Source: an uncultured Dorea sp.
GTDB taxonomy: Bacteria > Bacillota > Clostridia > Lachnospirales > Lachnospiraceae
Length of the DNA stretch: 23,487 nucleotides
Direction of reading: 5' to 3'
Assembly (NCBI GenBank): GCA_910587575.1
Contig: CAJULU010000025.1
Coordinates: 1 to 23,487, forward strand
In this document: in pieces, positions 6,590 through 14,629 of the stretch
How positions within the stretch are numbered: the first letter of the stretch is position 1
Layout of the letters: each line of letters starts with the position of its first letter
The notes under the pieces: generated by a model
What the model was told of the DNA's origin: nothing
Databases searched by the model: none
What the model saw: only the letters and a program-made list of their open reading frames with translations
Made by a program: the position numbers and the translations under genes

Positions 6590-8431
6590 ATGGCGGCATA
6601 TGAAGAACAAGAATACAATAAACCGTTCAGCTTCAGAGTATGGGGGAAGATGCTGCCGTATTTTAAGCCCTACCGGAAGTTTTTTGCAATTACGCTGGGG
6701 ATGAACATTTTCCTGGCCGGGATTGACGTGGTTGTACCCCTGTTTCAGAGTTATGCGATTGATCATTTCATAACGGCGGAGTGTCTTGAGGGAATCGGCG
6801 GATTTGCGGCGGTGTATGTGGCGGTGATCGTGTTTCAGACACTGTGTGTCTATCTGTCAGTGCGTGCGGCGACGATTATCGAGATGAATGTAGGGAAAGA
6901 TTTGAAATGGGCGCAGTTTGAACATCTGCAGACATTGTCCTTCTCCTATTACAATACGACTCCCGTAGGGTATATCCACGCCAGGGTCATGAGTGATACG
7001 CTGCGTATTGCCACCATGGTTGCCTGGGGGCTGGTGGATATGTTCTGGGCGTTGATTTACGTGGTCAGTGTCTTTGGCATTATGTTCCTGCTAAATGTAA
7101 GGCTTGCGCTGGTGATTCTTCTGATTGTTCCCTGTATTGCGGTGCTGACGGTTTATTTTCAGAATAAGATCCTTCACTGGAACCGTAAGGTGAGAAAAAT
7201 CAATTCCCAGATTACCAGCGCTTACAACGAAGGGATTACGGGAGTTAAGACCTCTAAGAGCATGGTCATTGAAGCGGATAACGAGAAAGCATTTTTTGAG
7301 AGAACGGCGGATATGCATCGGGCGGCAAGCCGGTCGGCCAGGTTAAATGCAGTCTATATTCCTATGATTCTTATGTTCAGCTCGGCTGCTGCTGCGGTCG
7401 TACTAGCACAGGGCGGATATATGGTGAAGGCGGATATTATGAAACTGGGTACCCTGTCAGTGTTTATCTCTTATGCGGTCATTATCTTTGAGCCGATCCA
7501 GCAGCTTGCCAGGCTCCTGGCAGAACTGATTTCCTGTCAGGCCAATATTGAGCGGGTGATGGATCTTTTAGAGCAGGAGCCTGACGTGGTGGATAAAGAA
7601 GAGGTGCTTCAGAAATATGGGGATGCCTTTCATCCGAAGAAAGAGAACTGGGAGAAGATTCAGGGGGATATTCTGTTCGAAGATGTATCTTTCCGCTATC
7701 CGGACGGGAAAGAATATGTCCTGGAGCATTTTAATCTCCATGTGCCGGCCGGCATGAATGTGGCAATCGTAGGGGAAACGGGAGCCGGTAAATCAACCCT
7801 GGTGAATCTGGCGGGGCGTTTCTTTGAACCTACCGGCGGGCGTATTCTGATTGACGGCGTGGATTACCGGGAGCGTTCCCAACTGTGGCTTCACAGTCAG
7901 ATCGGATATGTGCTGCAGAATCCACATCTGTTTTCCGGGACGGTTCGGGAAAATATCCGGTATGGCCGTCTGAATGCCACGGATGAGGAGGTTGAGGCAG
8001 CGGCAGAGAATGTGTCGGCAGACGAGGTGGTAAAAAAACTGGAGAAGGGGTATGACAGTGATGTGGGCGAAAGCGGCGGCCGGCTTTCTACCGGGGAGAA
8101 GCAGCTGATTTCATTTGCCAGGGCGATTCTGGCGGATCCGGCGATTTTCGTGCTGGATGAGGCAACCTCTTCCATAGACACTCATACGGAACAGCTGATC
8201 CAGCAGGCCACAGGCAGACTTCTTAAAGGGCATACCTCCTTTATCATTGCGCACAGGCTGTCAACCATCCGGCAGGCGGATCTGATTCTGGTAGTAAAGG
8301 ACGGAAAGATTATTGAGCAGGGCACGCACAGGGAGCTGCTGGGAGAAAAGGGATATTATTATGAACTGTATTCCAAACAGTTTGAAGAAGAGGCTTCCAT
8401 GAAAGTGTTTTCGGGAGGAACCAATTCATAG
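6590..8431 (+). CDS. Heterodimeric ABC exporter half-transporter, catalytic-Glu subunit
   Basis: 613 residues with an N-terminal six-helix exporter domain (to about 330) and a C-terminal ATPase domain. Walker A is GETGAGKST (395-403), Walker B VLDEATSSID with catalytic Glu524, and an H-loop His in IAHRLST. The signature is LSTGEKQ (499-505) instead of LSGGQ. This signature would face the Walker A/B of the preceding subunit, whose catalytic Glu is replaced by Asp, so both defects fall in the same composite site and the other site stays canonical. It starts three bases after the upstream stop (translational coupling) and is followed 34 bases later by a ZIP transporter. Confidence 0.93.
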   Translation: MAAYEEQEYNKPFSFRVWGKMLPYFKPYRKFFAITLGMNIFLAGIDVVVPLFQSYAIDHFITAECLEGIGGFAAVYVAVIVFQTLCVYLSVRAATIIEMNVGKDLKWAQFEHLQTLSFSYYNTTPVGYIHARVMSDTLRIATMVAWGLVDMFWALIYVVSVFGIMFLLNVRLALVILLIVPCIAVLTVYFQNKILHWNRKVRKINSQITSAYNEGITGVKTSKSMVIEADNEKAFFERTADMHRAASRSARLNAVYIPMILMFSSAAAAVVLAQGGYMVKADIMKLGTLSVFISYAVIIFEPIQQLARLLAELISCQANIERVMDLLEQEPDVVDKEEVLQKYGDAFHPKKENWEKIQGDILFEDVSFRYPDGKEYVLEHFNLHVPAGMNVAIVGETGAGKSTLVNLAGRFFEPTGGRILIDGVDYRERSQLWLHSQIGYVLQNPHLFSGTVRENIRYGRLNATDEEVEAAAENVSADEVVKKLEKGYDSDVGESGGRLSTGEKQLISFARAILADPAIFVLDEATSSIDTHTEQLIQQATGRLLKGHTSFIIAHRLSTIRQADLILVVKDGKIIEQGTHRELLGEKGYYYELYSKQFEEEASMKVFSGGTNS

Positions 8432-8465
8432 TTTCACCGTATATTGGAGATGAGGTGAAACATAT

Positions 8466-9233
8466 ATGAATGGAATTTTATGGACGTTTCTGGGAACGTT
8501 ACTTACATTTTCGGTGACAACCCTTGGCGCTGCAGGCGTATTTTTCGTAAAAAGGGATGTGGGCGGCAGGATTCAGAGAGGGCTTCTGGGATTTGCAGGA
8601 GGCGTAATGGTTGCGGCTTCGGTGTGGTCTCTGCTGCTGCCGGGAATTGAATTTGCGGAAGAAAACGGGCAGATCAGCTGGCTTGTCATGACGGGCGGCT
8701 TTCTGCTGGGCGTGATACTGCTTCTGCTGGCGGATGATCTGATTGGACGCTGGGAGAATCTGCGGGTGCAGAAGAATACCGCCATGCTGGTCATGGCGAT
8801 TACGGCACATAACATTCCCGAAGGGATGGCAATCGGTCTGGCCTTCGCACTGGCGGCACAGAATCCGGGTGAACCGGCGCTTCTTTCCGGGGCTATTGCG
8901 CTGGCGGTAGGGATTGCGATTCAGAATTTCCCGGAAGGGACAGCGGTTGCCCTTCCGCTGGTTCAGAATGGGATCAGTAAGAAGAAGGCGTTTTTCATCG
9001 GAAGCATGTCGGCTGTGGTGGAGCCGGTTTTCGGCGTGGCGGCAGCAGCTCTTGCGGGTGCGGTGCAGACGGGAATGCCCTGGTTTCTGTCACTGGCGGC
9101 GGGGGCGATGATCTATGTGGTAGTTCAGGAGCTGATTCCGGAGGCATATGCAGGAGAGGATGAAAAGTCAGGAACCCTGGGGTTTATCGTAGGATTTCTG
9201 GTAATGATGATCTTAGATGTGGCGTTGGGGTGA
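8466..9233 (+). CDS. ZIP family metal (zinc/iron) transporter
   Basis: 255 residues with about eight membrane helices and no large loop. The two metal-binding helix motifs are plain: HNIPEGMAIG starting at His115 and NFPEGTAVALPL starting at Asn154. VEPVFG and VVQELIPEA follow. This matches the bacterial ZupT/GufA-like branch of the ZIP family, which moves divalent metals into the cytoplasm. GATGAGGTGA precedes the ATG. It is the last gene of the operon before the terminator at 9261. No metal-responsive operator was recognised, and its functional link to the exporter is unclear. Confidence 0.9.
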   Translation: MNGILWTFLGTLLTFSVTTLGAAGVFFVKRDVGGRIQRGLLGFAGGVMVAASVWSLLLPGIEFAEENGQISWLVMTGGFLLGVILLLLADDLIGRWENLRVQKNTAMLVMAITAHNIPEGMAIGLAFALAAQNPGEPALLSGAIALAVGIAIQNFPEGTAVALPLVQNGISKKKAFFIGSMSAVVEPVFGVAAAALAGAVQTGMPWFLSLAAGAMIYVVVQELIPEAYAGEDEKSGTLGFIVGFLVMMILDVALG

Positions 9234-9260
9234 TTGACCTTATCGCTTCCGGTATGTCTG

Positions 9261-9286
9261 CCGCAGCTTTGCTGTGGGTATTTTTT
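9261..9286 (+). terminator. Rho-independent terminator after the ZIP gene
   Basis: CCGCAGC (9261-9267), loop TTT, GCTGTGG (9271-9277, one G.T pair), then GTA and six T. Confidence 0.85.
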
Positions 9287-9352
9287 ACGGCGCAATGTAG
9301 GAAATCTCCCGGCATTGCGCCGTATTGGTTAAGATTTCCGGCATTTCTGCCG
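9287..9352 (+). other. Pseudoknot-capable structured element before the Nudix gene
   Basis: A perfect 11-bp inverted repeat ACGGCGCAATG (9287-9297) / CATTGCGCCGT (9313-9323). GGAAATCT inside its loop (9300-9307) is perfectly complementary to AGATTTCC at 9332-9339, which gives H-type pseudoknot topology with connecting loops of 2, 5 and 8 bases. A third small hairpin, CGGCA/TGCCG, follows (9339-9352). It lies after the ZIP terminator and 60 bases before the Nudix start. Function unknown. Confidence 0.6.
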
Positions 9353-9412
9353 ATATAGAATATAGTAAAAAGAAACATGTGAAAGAAAAAGTATGTCAGG
9401 AGGACAAAGACG

Positions 9413-9895
9413 GTGGAATTATGGGATGCCTATGATTCGGACTTTCATCGAATAGAGGGCATGGTTCTTACACGGGGAGAGCCTGTTAAGGAGGGACTTT
9501 TTCATCTGGTCTGTGATGTCCTGGTAAAGCATACAGATGGAACATATTTATTGATGAAACGAAGCGCCGGAAAACATTTTGGAGGTATGTGGGAAGCTTC
9601 TGCCGGAGGTTCAGCGCTTCAGGGCGAGACCCCCTGGGAATGTGCAAGACGGGAACTGCGGGAGGAGACGGGAATCGAAGCAGATGAATTCACTGAATTG
9701 GGGCGGGTGGTAAACGACCGGAATCATTCTGTCTATGTAGAATTCTTATGTGGAACGGATTGGAAGAAGGACCGCATCGTTTTACAGGAAGGCGAAACGT
9801 CAGATTACAGATGGGTAAGCAAAGACGAGCTGATGAGTATGACGGGGCAGGAATTAGTGACCCACAGAATCCTTAAGTTTATAGAAATTTATTAA
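9413..9895 (+). CDS. Nudix hydrolase
   Basis: 160 residues. The Nudix box is complete: Gly66, five residues, Glu72, seven residues, Arg80-Glu81-Leu82, Glu84-Glu85, Gly87 and a hydrophobic residue, which binds the metal that hydrolyses a nucleoside-diphosphate-X bond. The N-terminal ELWDAYD start resembles the isopentenyl-diphosphate-isomerase-like YfcD branch, common as an uncharacterised Nudix in Lachnospiraceae. Start is GTG at 9413, supported by AGGAGG about ten bases upstream; the frame agrees with family N-termini. It is followed 25 bases later by a coiled-coil protein gene, probably one transcript. The substrate is unknown. Confidence 0.9.
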   Translation: MELWDAYDSDFHRIEGMVLTRGEPVKEGLFHLVCDVLVKHTDGTYLLMKRSAGKHFGGMWEASAGGSALQGETPWECARRELREETGIEADEFTELGRVVNDRNHSVYVEFLCGTDWKKDRIVLQEGETSDYRWVSKDELMSMTGQELVTHRILKFIEIY

Positions 9896-9920
9896 TGATT
9901 AGAAAGAAAGGGGTGTCTGA

Positions 9921-10796
9921 ATGAATTTTTTTATGACCCAGTCATTAAATGCATATACGCGGAACATGGAGATGCAGATGAAATGGCAGAAGAAGCAGGA
10001 CACCAGTGATTTTACTGCGGACGGGAGCATGAAGTTGGACAATGATCCCATCAGGCGGCAGGCGGAACAGATCAGAAAGTCCAGGGCAGACGGGTCTGAC
10101 AGCCTGTCCAAACAGATTGATCTGAAGCTGAACAGCGGACAGAAGCTGACTGCCGAAGAGATGGAATATCTGAGAAAGAATGATCCCCAGACTTACCAGA
10201 AGGTGAAGTCCATTGAGACAGAGCAGAAGAATTATGAGAATGAACTGAAGAAATGTAAGACCAAGGAAGAAGTCGAGCGTGTGAAGATGGCACATACGGC
10301 AACGTCTCTTAGTGCAGTGAACAGTATTATGAACAATCCGGTCATCCCGGAGGAAAAGAAGTTTGAACTGGTCATGCAGGAACACCGTAAGAACCAGGCT
10401 TTGCAGACAACTGCCCAGGAATTCGTAGAGAGCGGCGAGTATGCAAAGCTTCCTACAGAGGCAGAACGCCAGAAAGCTGAGAAGGATCTCAAGGAAGCGG
10501 AAGAAAAGGAACTTGGCATCGGGAACCCGGCAGAGAAGACCGAAGAGAAGGATCAGAAGGAAGATCCGGCAGCAGAAGAAACGGTTAAGGATGAAGCGGC
10601 AGCGGCGGAAGAAGCCGTCAAGGCGGCACAGAGGGAGAAAGAAGTCAGGGAACTTACCAGCGAGAGGGAGATGACCCGTATGGAGGCTGAGACGACCCCG
10701 GAGGCTCTGAAGGTGAAGCGTGCCAGAGCCAGGGCGGCATATCAGACCAGCCAGGCAGAGATTCCTTCGCAGGTGGTGGATGTGAAAGTAAGATAA
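9921..10796 (+). CDS. Conserved-looking coiled-coil protein, unknown function
   Basis: 291 residues, highly charged and almost entirely helical. There is a short N-terminal segment (MNFFMTQSLNAYTRNMEMQM), a middle helical part to about residue 175, then a Glu/Lys/Ala-rich low-complexity region (about 175-245) and a basic C-terminal helix. There is no signal peptide or membrane segment, and no enzymatic motif. AAAGGGG precedes the ATG. It follows the Nudix gene by 25 bases on the same strand and converges on the FAD oxidoreductase gene. I do not recognise the family; a structural or scaffolding role would be a guess. Confidence 0.75.
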   Translation: MNFFMTQSLNAYTRNMEMQMKWQKKQDTSDFTADGSMKLDNDPIRRQAEQIRKSRADGSDSLSKQIDLKLNSGQKLTAEEMEYLRKNDPQTYQKVKSIETEQKNYENELKKCKTKEEVERVKMAHTATSLSAVNSIMNNPVIPEEKKFELVMQEHRKNQALQTTAQEFVESGEYAKLPTEAERQKAEKDLKEAEEKELGIGNPAEKTEEKDQKEDPAAEETVKDEAAAAEEAVKAAQREKEVRELTSEREMTRMEAETTPEALKVKRARARAAYQTSQAEIPSQVVDVKVR

Positions 10797-10827
10797 GGAT
10801 GATTTTAACCATCTACCCGCCAACAGA

Positions 10828-10842
10828 AAGCCTGCCAGGCTT
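10828..10842. terminator. Weak hairpin between convergent genes
   Basis: AAGCCT-gcc-AGGCTT between two convergent genes. On the minus strand it is followed by TCTGTT, so it may terminate the oxidoreductase transcript weakly. There is no clear T tract on the plus strand. Confidence 0.3.
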
Positions 10843-10863
10843 ACAGGTCTAAAATGATGCTTT

Positions 10864-12234
10864 CTAAAGACTGCCCGCAATATGCCTTGCTACATATACT
10901 CCGCTTGCGGACGCATGGGAAAGGGAATGGGTGACGCCGCTTCCGTCACCGATGATGTAAAGCCCCCGGTGTCTGCTCTCCAGATTCTGGTCAAGCTCCA
11001 CTTCCATGTTATAGAACTTCACTTCCACGCCGTAGAGCAGGGTATCGTCATTGGCGGTTCCCGGTGCAATCTTGTCCAGTGCGTAGATCATCTCCATAAT
11101 GCCGTCCAGGATTCTCTTGGGCAGCACCAGGCTTAAGTCTCCCGGGGTAGCGGCCAGGGTAGGGGTGACTAATCCCTCGCGGATTCTTCCGGCAGTGCTT
11201 CTGCGGCCCCGGACCAGATCCCCGAACCGCTGCACGATGACGCCGCCGCCAAGCATATTGGACAGCCTTGCAATGCTTTCTCCATATCCGTTGCTGTCCT
11301 TAAAGGGTTCTGAGAAATGTTTGGCTACCAGCAGCGCAAAGTTGGTGTTCTCTGTCTGATGTTCTTTATCTTCGTAGCTGTGGCCGTTTACGGTGACAAT
11401 GCCGTTGGTGTTCTCATTTACCACAATGCCGTAGGGGTTCATACAGAAGGTCCGTACATTGTCCTCGAATTTCTCCGTCCGGTAGACAATCTTGCTCTCA
11501 TACAGTTCATCAGTCAGATGAGAGAAAATTACGGCCGGAAGTTCTACCCGGACTCCGATGTCTACCCGGTTAGAGCGTGTAGGAATCTTTAGATCTTCAC
11601 AGATATGCTCCATCCATTTGCTGCCGCTGCGGCCCACCGAGACGATACATTTCCGGCAGTCAGAAAACTGTTCCCCGTAATGAACCCGGTAGCCTTCTTC
11701 CAGACATTCAATGCGGTCGATGGCAGTACGGAAATGGAACTCTGCCTTGTCTTTCAGTTCATCGTATAATTTCTCAAGAACGATATAATTAATGTCAGTG
11801 CCGAGATGGCGTACGGAAGCATCCAGAAGCTTTAATTTGTTCTGGAGGCAGACCTTCTTGAACTGGGTTCCCGCCGTAGAGTACATCCGGGTCTTTTCGC
11901 CGCCGTGGCTGGTATTGATGTCATCCACGTAACGCATCAGTTCAAGGGCCTGTTCCTTGCCGATATATTCAAAGAGAGTTCCGCCGAAATCATTGGTGAT
12001 ATTGTATTTTCCGTCCGAAAATGCCCCTGCTCCGCCGAATCCGTTCATAATGGCACAGGTCTTACAATTGATACAGGATGTCACTTTCCTGCCGTCAATA
12101 GGGCAGTGCCTGTCCTTTAAGGGGACGCCTGTCTCGAAAACAGCGATTTTAAGCTGTGGATTTTTCTGAACAAGTTCATATGCTGAGAAGATTCCGCCGG
12201 GGCCGGCGCCTACGATAATGACGTCATAATTCAT
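10864..12234 (-). CDS. FAD-dependent oxidoreductase (COG2509-like)
   Basis: 456 residues. The N-terminus VIIVGAGPGGIFSAYEL (GAGPGG at 9-14) is the dinucleotide fold for FAD. A Cys-rich loop follows (CINCKTCAIMNGFGGAGAFS, about 54-73). The C-terminal YIIGDGSGVTHSLSHASASG is the second FAD-contact motif. This combination is typical of the uncharacterised FAD-dependent dehydrogenases of COG2509, soluble cytoplasmic proteins of about 460 residues. AGGAGG eight bases upstream sets the start. A promoter lies in the gap to the MATE gene. The Cys residues could hold a redox or iron-sulfur function, but that is inference; the substrate is unknown. Confidence 0.85.
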   Translation of the reverse strand: MNYDVIIVGAGPGGIFSAYELVQKNPQLKIAVFETGVPLKDRHCPIDGRKVTSCINCKTCAIMNGFGGAGAFSDGKYNITNDFGGTLFEYIGKEQALELMRYVDDINTSHGGEKTRMYSTAGTQFKKVCLQNKLKLLDASVRHLGTDINYIVLEKLYDELKDKAEFHFRTAIDRIECLEEGYRVHYGEQFSDCRKCIVSVGRSGSKWMEHICEDLKIPTRSNRVDIGVRVELPAVIFSHLTDELYESKIVYRTEKFEDNVRTFCMNPYGIVVNENTNGIVTVNGHSYEDKEHQTENTNFALLVAKHFSEPFKDSNGYGESIARLSNMLGGGVIVQRFGDLVRGRRSTAGRIREGLVTPTLAATPGDLSLVLPKRILDGIMEMIYALDKIAPGTANDDTLLYGVEVKFYNMEVELDQNLESRHRGLYIIGDGSGVTHSLSHASASGVYVARHIAGSL

Positions 12235-12272
12235 GATTGTTTCCTCCTTTTTGCAACCAGTTTCCCAATCCT

Positions 12273-12301
12273 ATTATAGCCATAGTTTCAGACAGATGCA
12301 A
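12273..12301 (-). promoter_or_regulatory. Promoter of the FAD oxidoreductase gene
   Basis: Minus strand: TTGCAT at 12301-12296, a 17-base spacer and TATAAT at 12278-12273. Confidence 0.7.
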
Positions 12302-12313
12302 TGAAATAATGGC

Positions 12314-13636
12314 TTATTGTCTGCATTGTTTTCTGTAATAGAAAAACAGGAAAAGCGTAAGCAGCAGACAGAGTCCTTCTGCCAGCAGAGCCGCCCACCA
12401 GATCCCGTTTCCGCTAAAGAGAGCCGTCAGAAGCTTAAGGCTTAAGGCAACGAAGAGAAAGCCTCTTCCCAGGGAAATGGCCATGGCGGATCTGGGATAC
12501 TCGATTGCCGTAAAGAAACCGCCGATGATGACGTTAAAGCCGCAGAGCAGGAAGGAGTAAGAGACGGTGTAAAAGACCCTTACGGAGGTGCTGCGCAGTT
12601 CTGAAAGCCCGGGGGATATGAAAAGGCCCACCAGGGGAACGGCGATGATTCTGGACAGGACGAAGGCGGCAATGGAAAAGACGGCGCCGAAGCAGAGTGC
12701 ATATTTCAGCAGTCTGTGGTATTTCTCCGGCTGACGCCTGCCGTAATAGTAGCTGACCAGCGGCTGTATCCCCTGGGCAATCCCCGCCATGGACATGACG
12801 ACGATGGTGCTCACATAGGTGACGATGGTATAGCTGACGATCAATTCTTCATTCAGGTATGTCAGGATCGCATGGTTGAAAAGGAAGATCACGATTCCGG
12901 CAGAGAACTCCGTGATTCCGGATGAGAGTCCGATCTTCATGGTCCGCCATGCAAGGGACGCAGACAGGGGGAAGCGTACCAGCTTCATATGGGTCTTCTG
13001 GCTGCAGAAATGGGTCAGATACAAAAGAACCACGATCAGCTGTGACAGCCCTGTGGCAAATGCAGCGCCCCATACGCCTTTTTTCAGCAGCATCACGAAT
13101 ACATAGTCCAGAATGCAGTTCAGGACGGCGCCTGCTGTGACGATGACGGTGGCCTTCATAGGATACCCATCGGTTTTAATCAGCACCTCAAGAGAGTAGG
13201 AGACGATGAAGAAAATGCTGAAACAGGCGATGGTGGTAATATAGGTTCTGACATATGCGGCGGTCTTGCCGGTTGCGCCGAGAAAGGCTGCGATTTCCCC
13301 GGATTTCCAGATCACAAGGACCGTAATCATGATAGACACAAGGATGATGGTGAGGAGGTTCTGGGTAAATACTTCCTTTGCCTCCTGTTCTTTCTTCTCC
13401 CCCAGCAGCATGGCGATGACCGTGGAAGATCCGACGGCAAACATGAGGGCAACGGAGAACAGGAGCGTTACAAACGGCATGGCGATATTGACGCCGGACA
13501 GAGCCAGTTCAGACACGCCCCTTGCGACAAACAGGCCGTCAATCATGGTATAGAGCGCATAGACCCATTGTGCAATCAGTGATGGGATAATAAAGCGGAA
13601 AAAATCGTGTTTCAGGGACTTCCCTTCTAATTTCAT
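12314..13636 (-). CDS. MATE family efflux transporter
   Basis: 440 residues with twelve hydrophobic segments in two related halves. The first helix region (FFRFIIPSLIAQWVYALYTM, then IDGLFVARGVSELALSGVN) is the classic MATE start, and the length is normal. It exports cationic drugs or metabolites by ion antiport. AGGAGG eight bases upstream fixes the start. It is divergently transcribed from a MerR regulator with a drug-sensor-like C-terminal domain. Its promoter has a 19-base spacer, the hallmark of MerR-activated genes, so induction by a ligand of that regulator is likely. Confidence 0.93.
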   Translation of the reverse strand: MKLEGKSLKHDFFRFIIPSLIAQWVYALYTMIDGLFVARGVSELALSGVNIAMPFVTLLFSVALMFAVGSSTVIAMLLGEKKEQEAKEVFTQNLLTIILVSIMITVLVIWKSGEIAAFLGATGKTAAYVRTYITTIACFSIFFIVSYSLEVLIKTDGYPMKATVIVTAGAVLNCILDYVFVMLLKKGVWGAAFATGLSQLIVVLLYLTHFCSQKTHMKLVRFPLSASLAWRTMKIGLSSGITEFSAGIVIFLFNHAILTYLNEELIVSYTIVTYVSTIVVMSMAGIAQGIQPLVSYYYGRRQPEKYHRLLKYALCFGAVFSIAAFVLSRIIAVPLVGLFISPGLSELRSTSVRVFYTVSYSFLLCGFNVIIGGFFTAIEYPRSAMAISLGRGFLFVALSLKLLTALFSGNGIWWAALLAEGLCLLLTLFLFFYYRKQCRQ

Positions 13637-13682
13637 TGCTAAAACCTCCTGGTATTGATACGTGCCCGGATGGGCTATGAGT

Positions 13683-13713
13683 ATTTTAAACCTTGGTATT
13701 ATACGAATGTCAA
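13683..13713 (-). promoter_or_regulatory. MerR-type promoter/operator of the MATE gene
   Basis: Minus strand: TTGACA at 13713-13708, a 19-base spacer and TAAAAT at 13688-13683. An imperfect dyad, AATACC-aa-GGTTTA, sits in the spacer. Overlong spacing with an internal operator is the known target of MerR regulators, which untwist the DNA on ligand binding. Confidence 0.7.
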
Positions 13714-13719
13714 TAGGGA

Positions 13720-13748
13720 TTGAGTTTCATTGGAGATTCCTATATAAT
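13720..13748 (+). promoter_or_regulatory. Promoter of merR-yitT
   Basis: TTGAGT at 13720-13725, a 17-base spacer and TATAAT at 13743-13748, about 40 bases before the start codon. It is back to back with the MATE promoter, six bases from its -35. Confidence 0.75.
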
Positions 13749-13786
13749 GAAAGAATCACATGTAAGACCAAATTGAGGAAGACAAA

Positions 13787-14605
13787 ATGGGAAAGTATTT
13801 TAAAATCGGCGAGATTTCAAGAATGTACCATATCGGTACGGATTCCCTGCGGTATTACGAGAAGCTTGGAATCTTAAAGCCGAAACGGGGAGAGAACCAG
13901 TACCGTCTCTACCGCACGGAGGATATCTGGCGGCTGAATGTGATCCGGGAACTGCGGGAACTGGGGTTTTCCATGGAACAGATCGGGATTTATCTTAAGG
14001 ATCATACCATCCATACGACCAGGGAACTGCTGGAGGACGAACTGCATATGATTCATGAGAAGCAGGAGAAGTTAAGGCAGCTTGAGAAGAATGTAAAGGA
14101 GCGTGTCCGTATGCTGGCGGAATGCGGACGCAAGGAGATGGGAAAGGTACAGATGTGCCGTCTTCCGGAGAGGCGCTGCCATTATATCCGGGAAGGATAC
14201 CGGCAGGATGAGGAGATGGACGTGCTGATCAAACAGCTTCTGAATAAGAATCCGGAGTCTTTGTATGTGATCGGAAGCAACCGGATTGGTTCGGTCATTC
14301 TTAAGGAAAATGCCAGGAACAACCAGTGCAGGGAATATTCCGGAGTCTTTATGATTGATGAGGAAGGGGATACCGTGATTCCGGGCGGGGATTATCTGAG
14401 TCTGTGTTACCAGGGAGACTGCGGACAGAATTACCAATTTCTGCCGGAACTTCTGGAGTATGCCAGGAAGAACGGATACCGGATGGCAAGCGACGTGTAT
14501 GAGATTCTGTGGGTGGATATCCATGTGTCGGAGCGGGTGGAGGAGCATATGACAGAGCTGCAGTTCCGCATCGAGAAGGAGAGACCGACTGTCTGGGAAA
14601 TGTGA
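13787..14605 (+). CDS. MerR family regulator with GyrI-like effector domain
   Basis: 272 residues. Residues about 4-70 are the winged helix domain (FKIGEISRMYHIGTDSLRYY, then EKLGILKP). About 75-115 form the dimerising coiled coil (ELLEDELHMIHEKQEKLRQL). About 120-268 resemble the GyrI-like/BmrR ligand-binding domain, including IPGGDYLSLCYQGD. The length and layout match multidrug-sensing BmrR-type activators. It lies divergent from a MATE pump whose promoter has the diagnostic 19-base spacer, so it probably activates that pump and perhaps itself. GAGGAAGAC precedes the ATG. yitT follows 24 bases downstream. Confidence 0.9.
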   Translation: MGKYFKIGEISRMYHIGTDSLRYYEKLGILKPKRGENQYRLYRTEDIWRLNVIRELRELGFSMEQIGIYLKDHTIHTTRELLEDELHMIHEKQEKLRQLEKNVKERVRMLAECGRKEMGKVQMCRLPERRCHYIREGYRQDEEMDVLIKQLLNKNPESLYVIGSNRIGSVILKENARNNQCREYSGVFMIDEEGDTVIPGGDYLSLCYQGDCGQNYQFLPELLEYARKNGYRMASDVYEILWVDIHVSERVEEHMTELQFRIEKERPTVWEM

Positions 14606-14629
14606 AAGAAAAGAGAGGAATAGGGTATC

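Noticed and set aside
9945..10880. Minus-strand open frame of 311 codons opposite the coiled-coil gene
   Set aside because: The Leu/Phe/Cys-rich translation is what the complement of a Lys/Glu-rich gene gives; no start signal.
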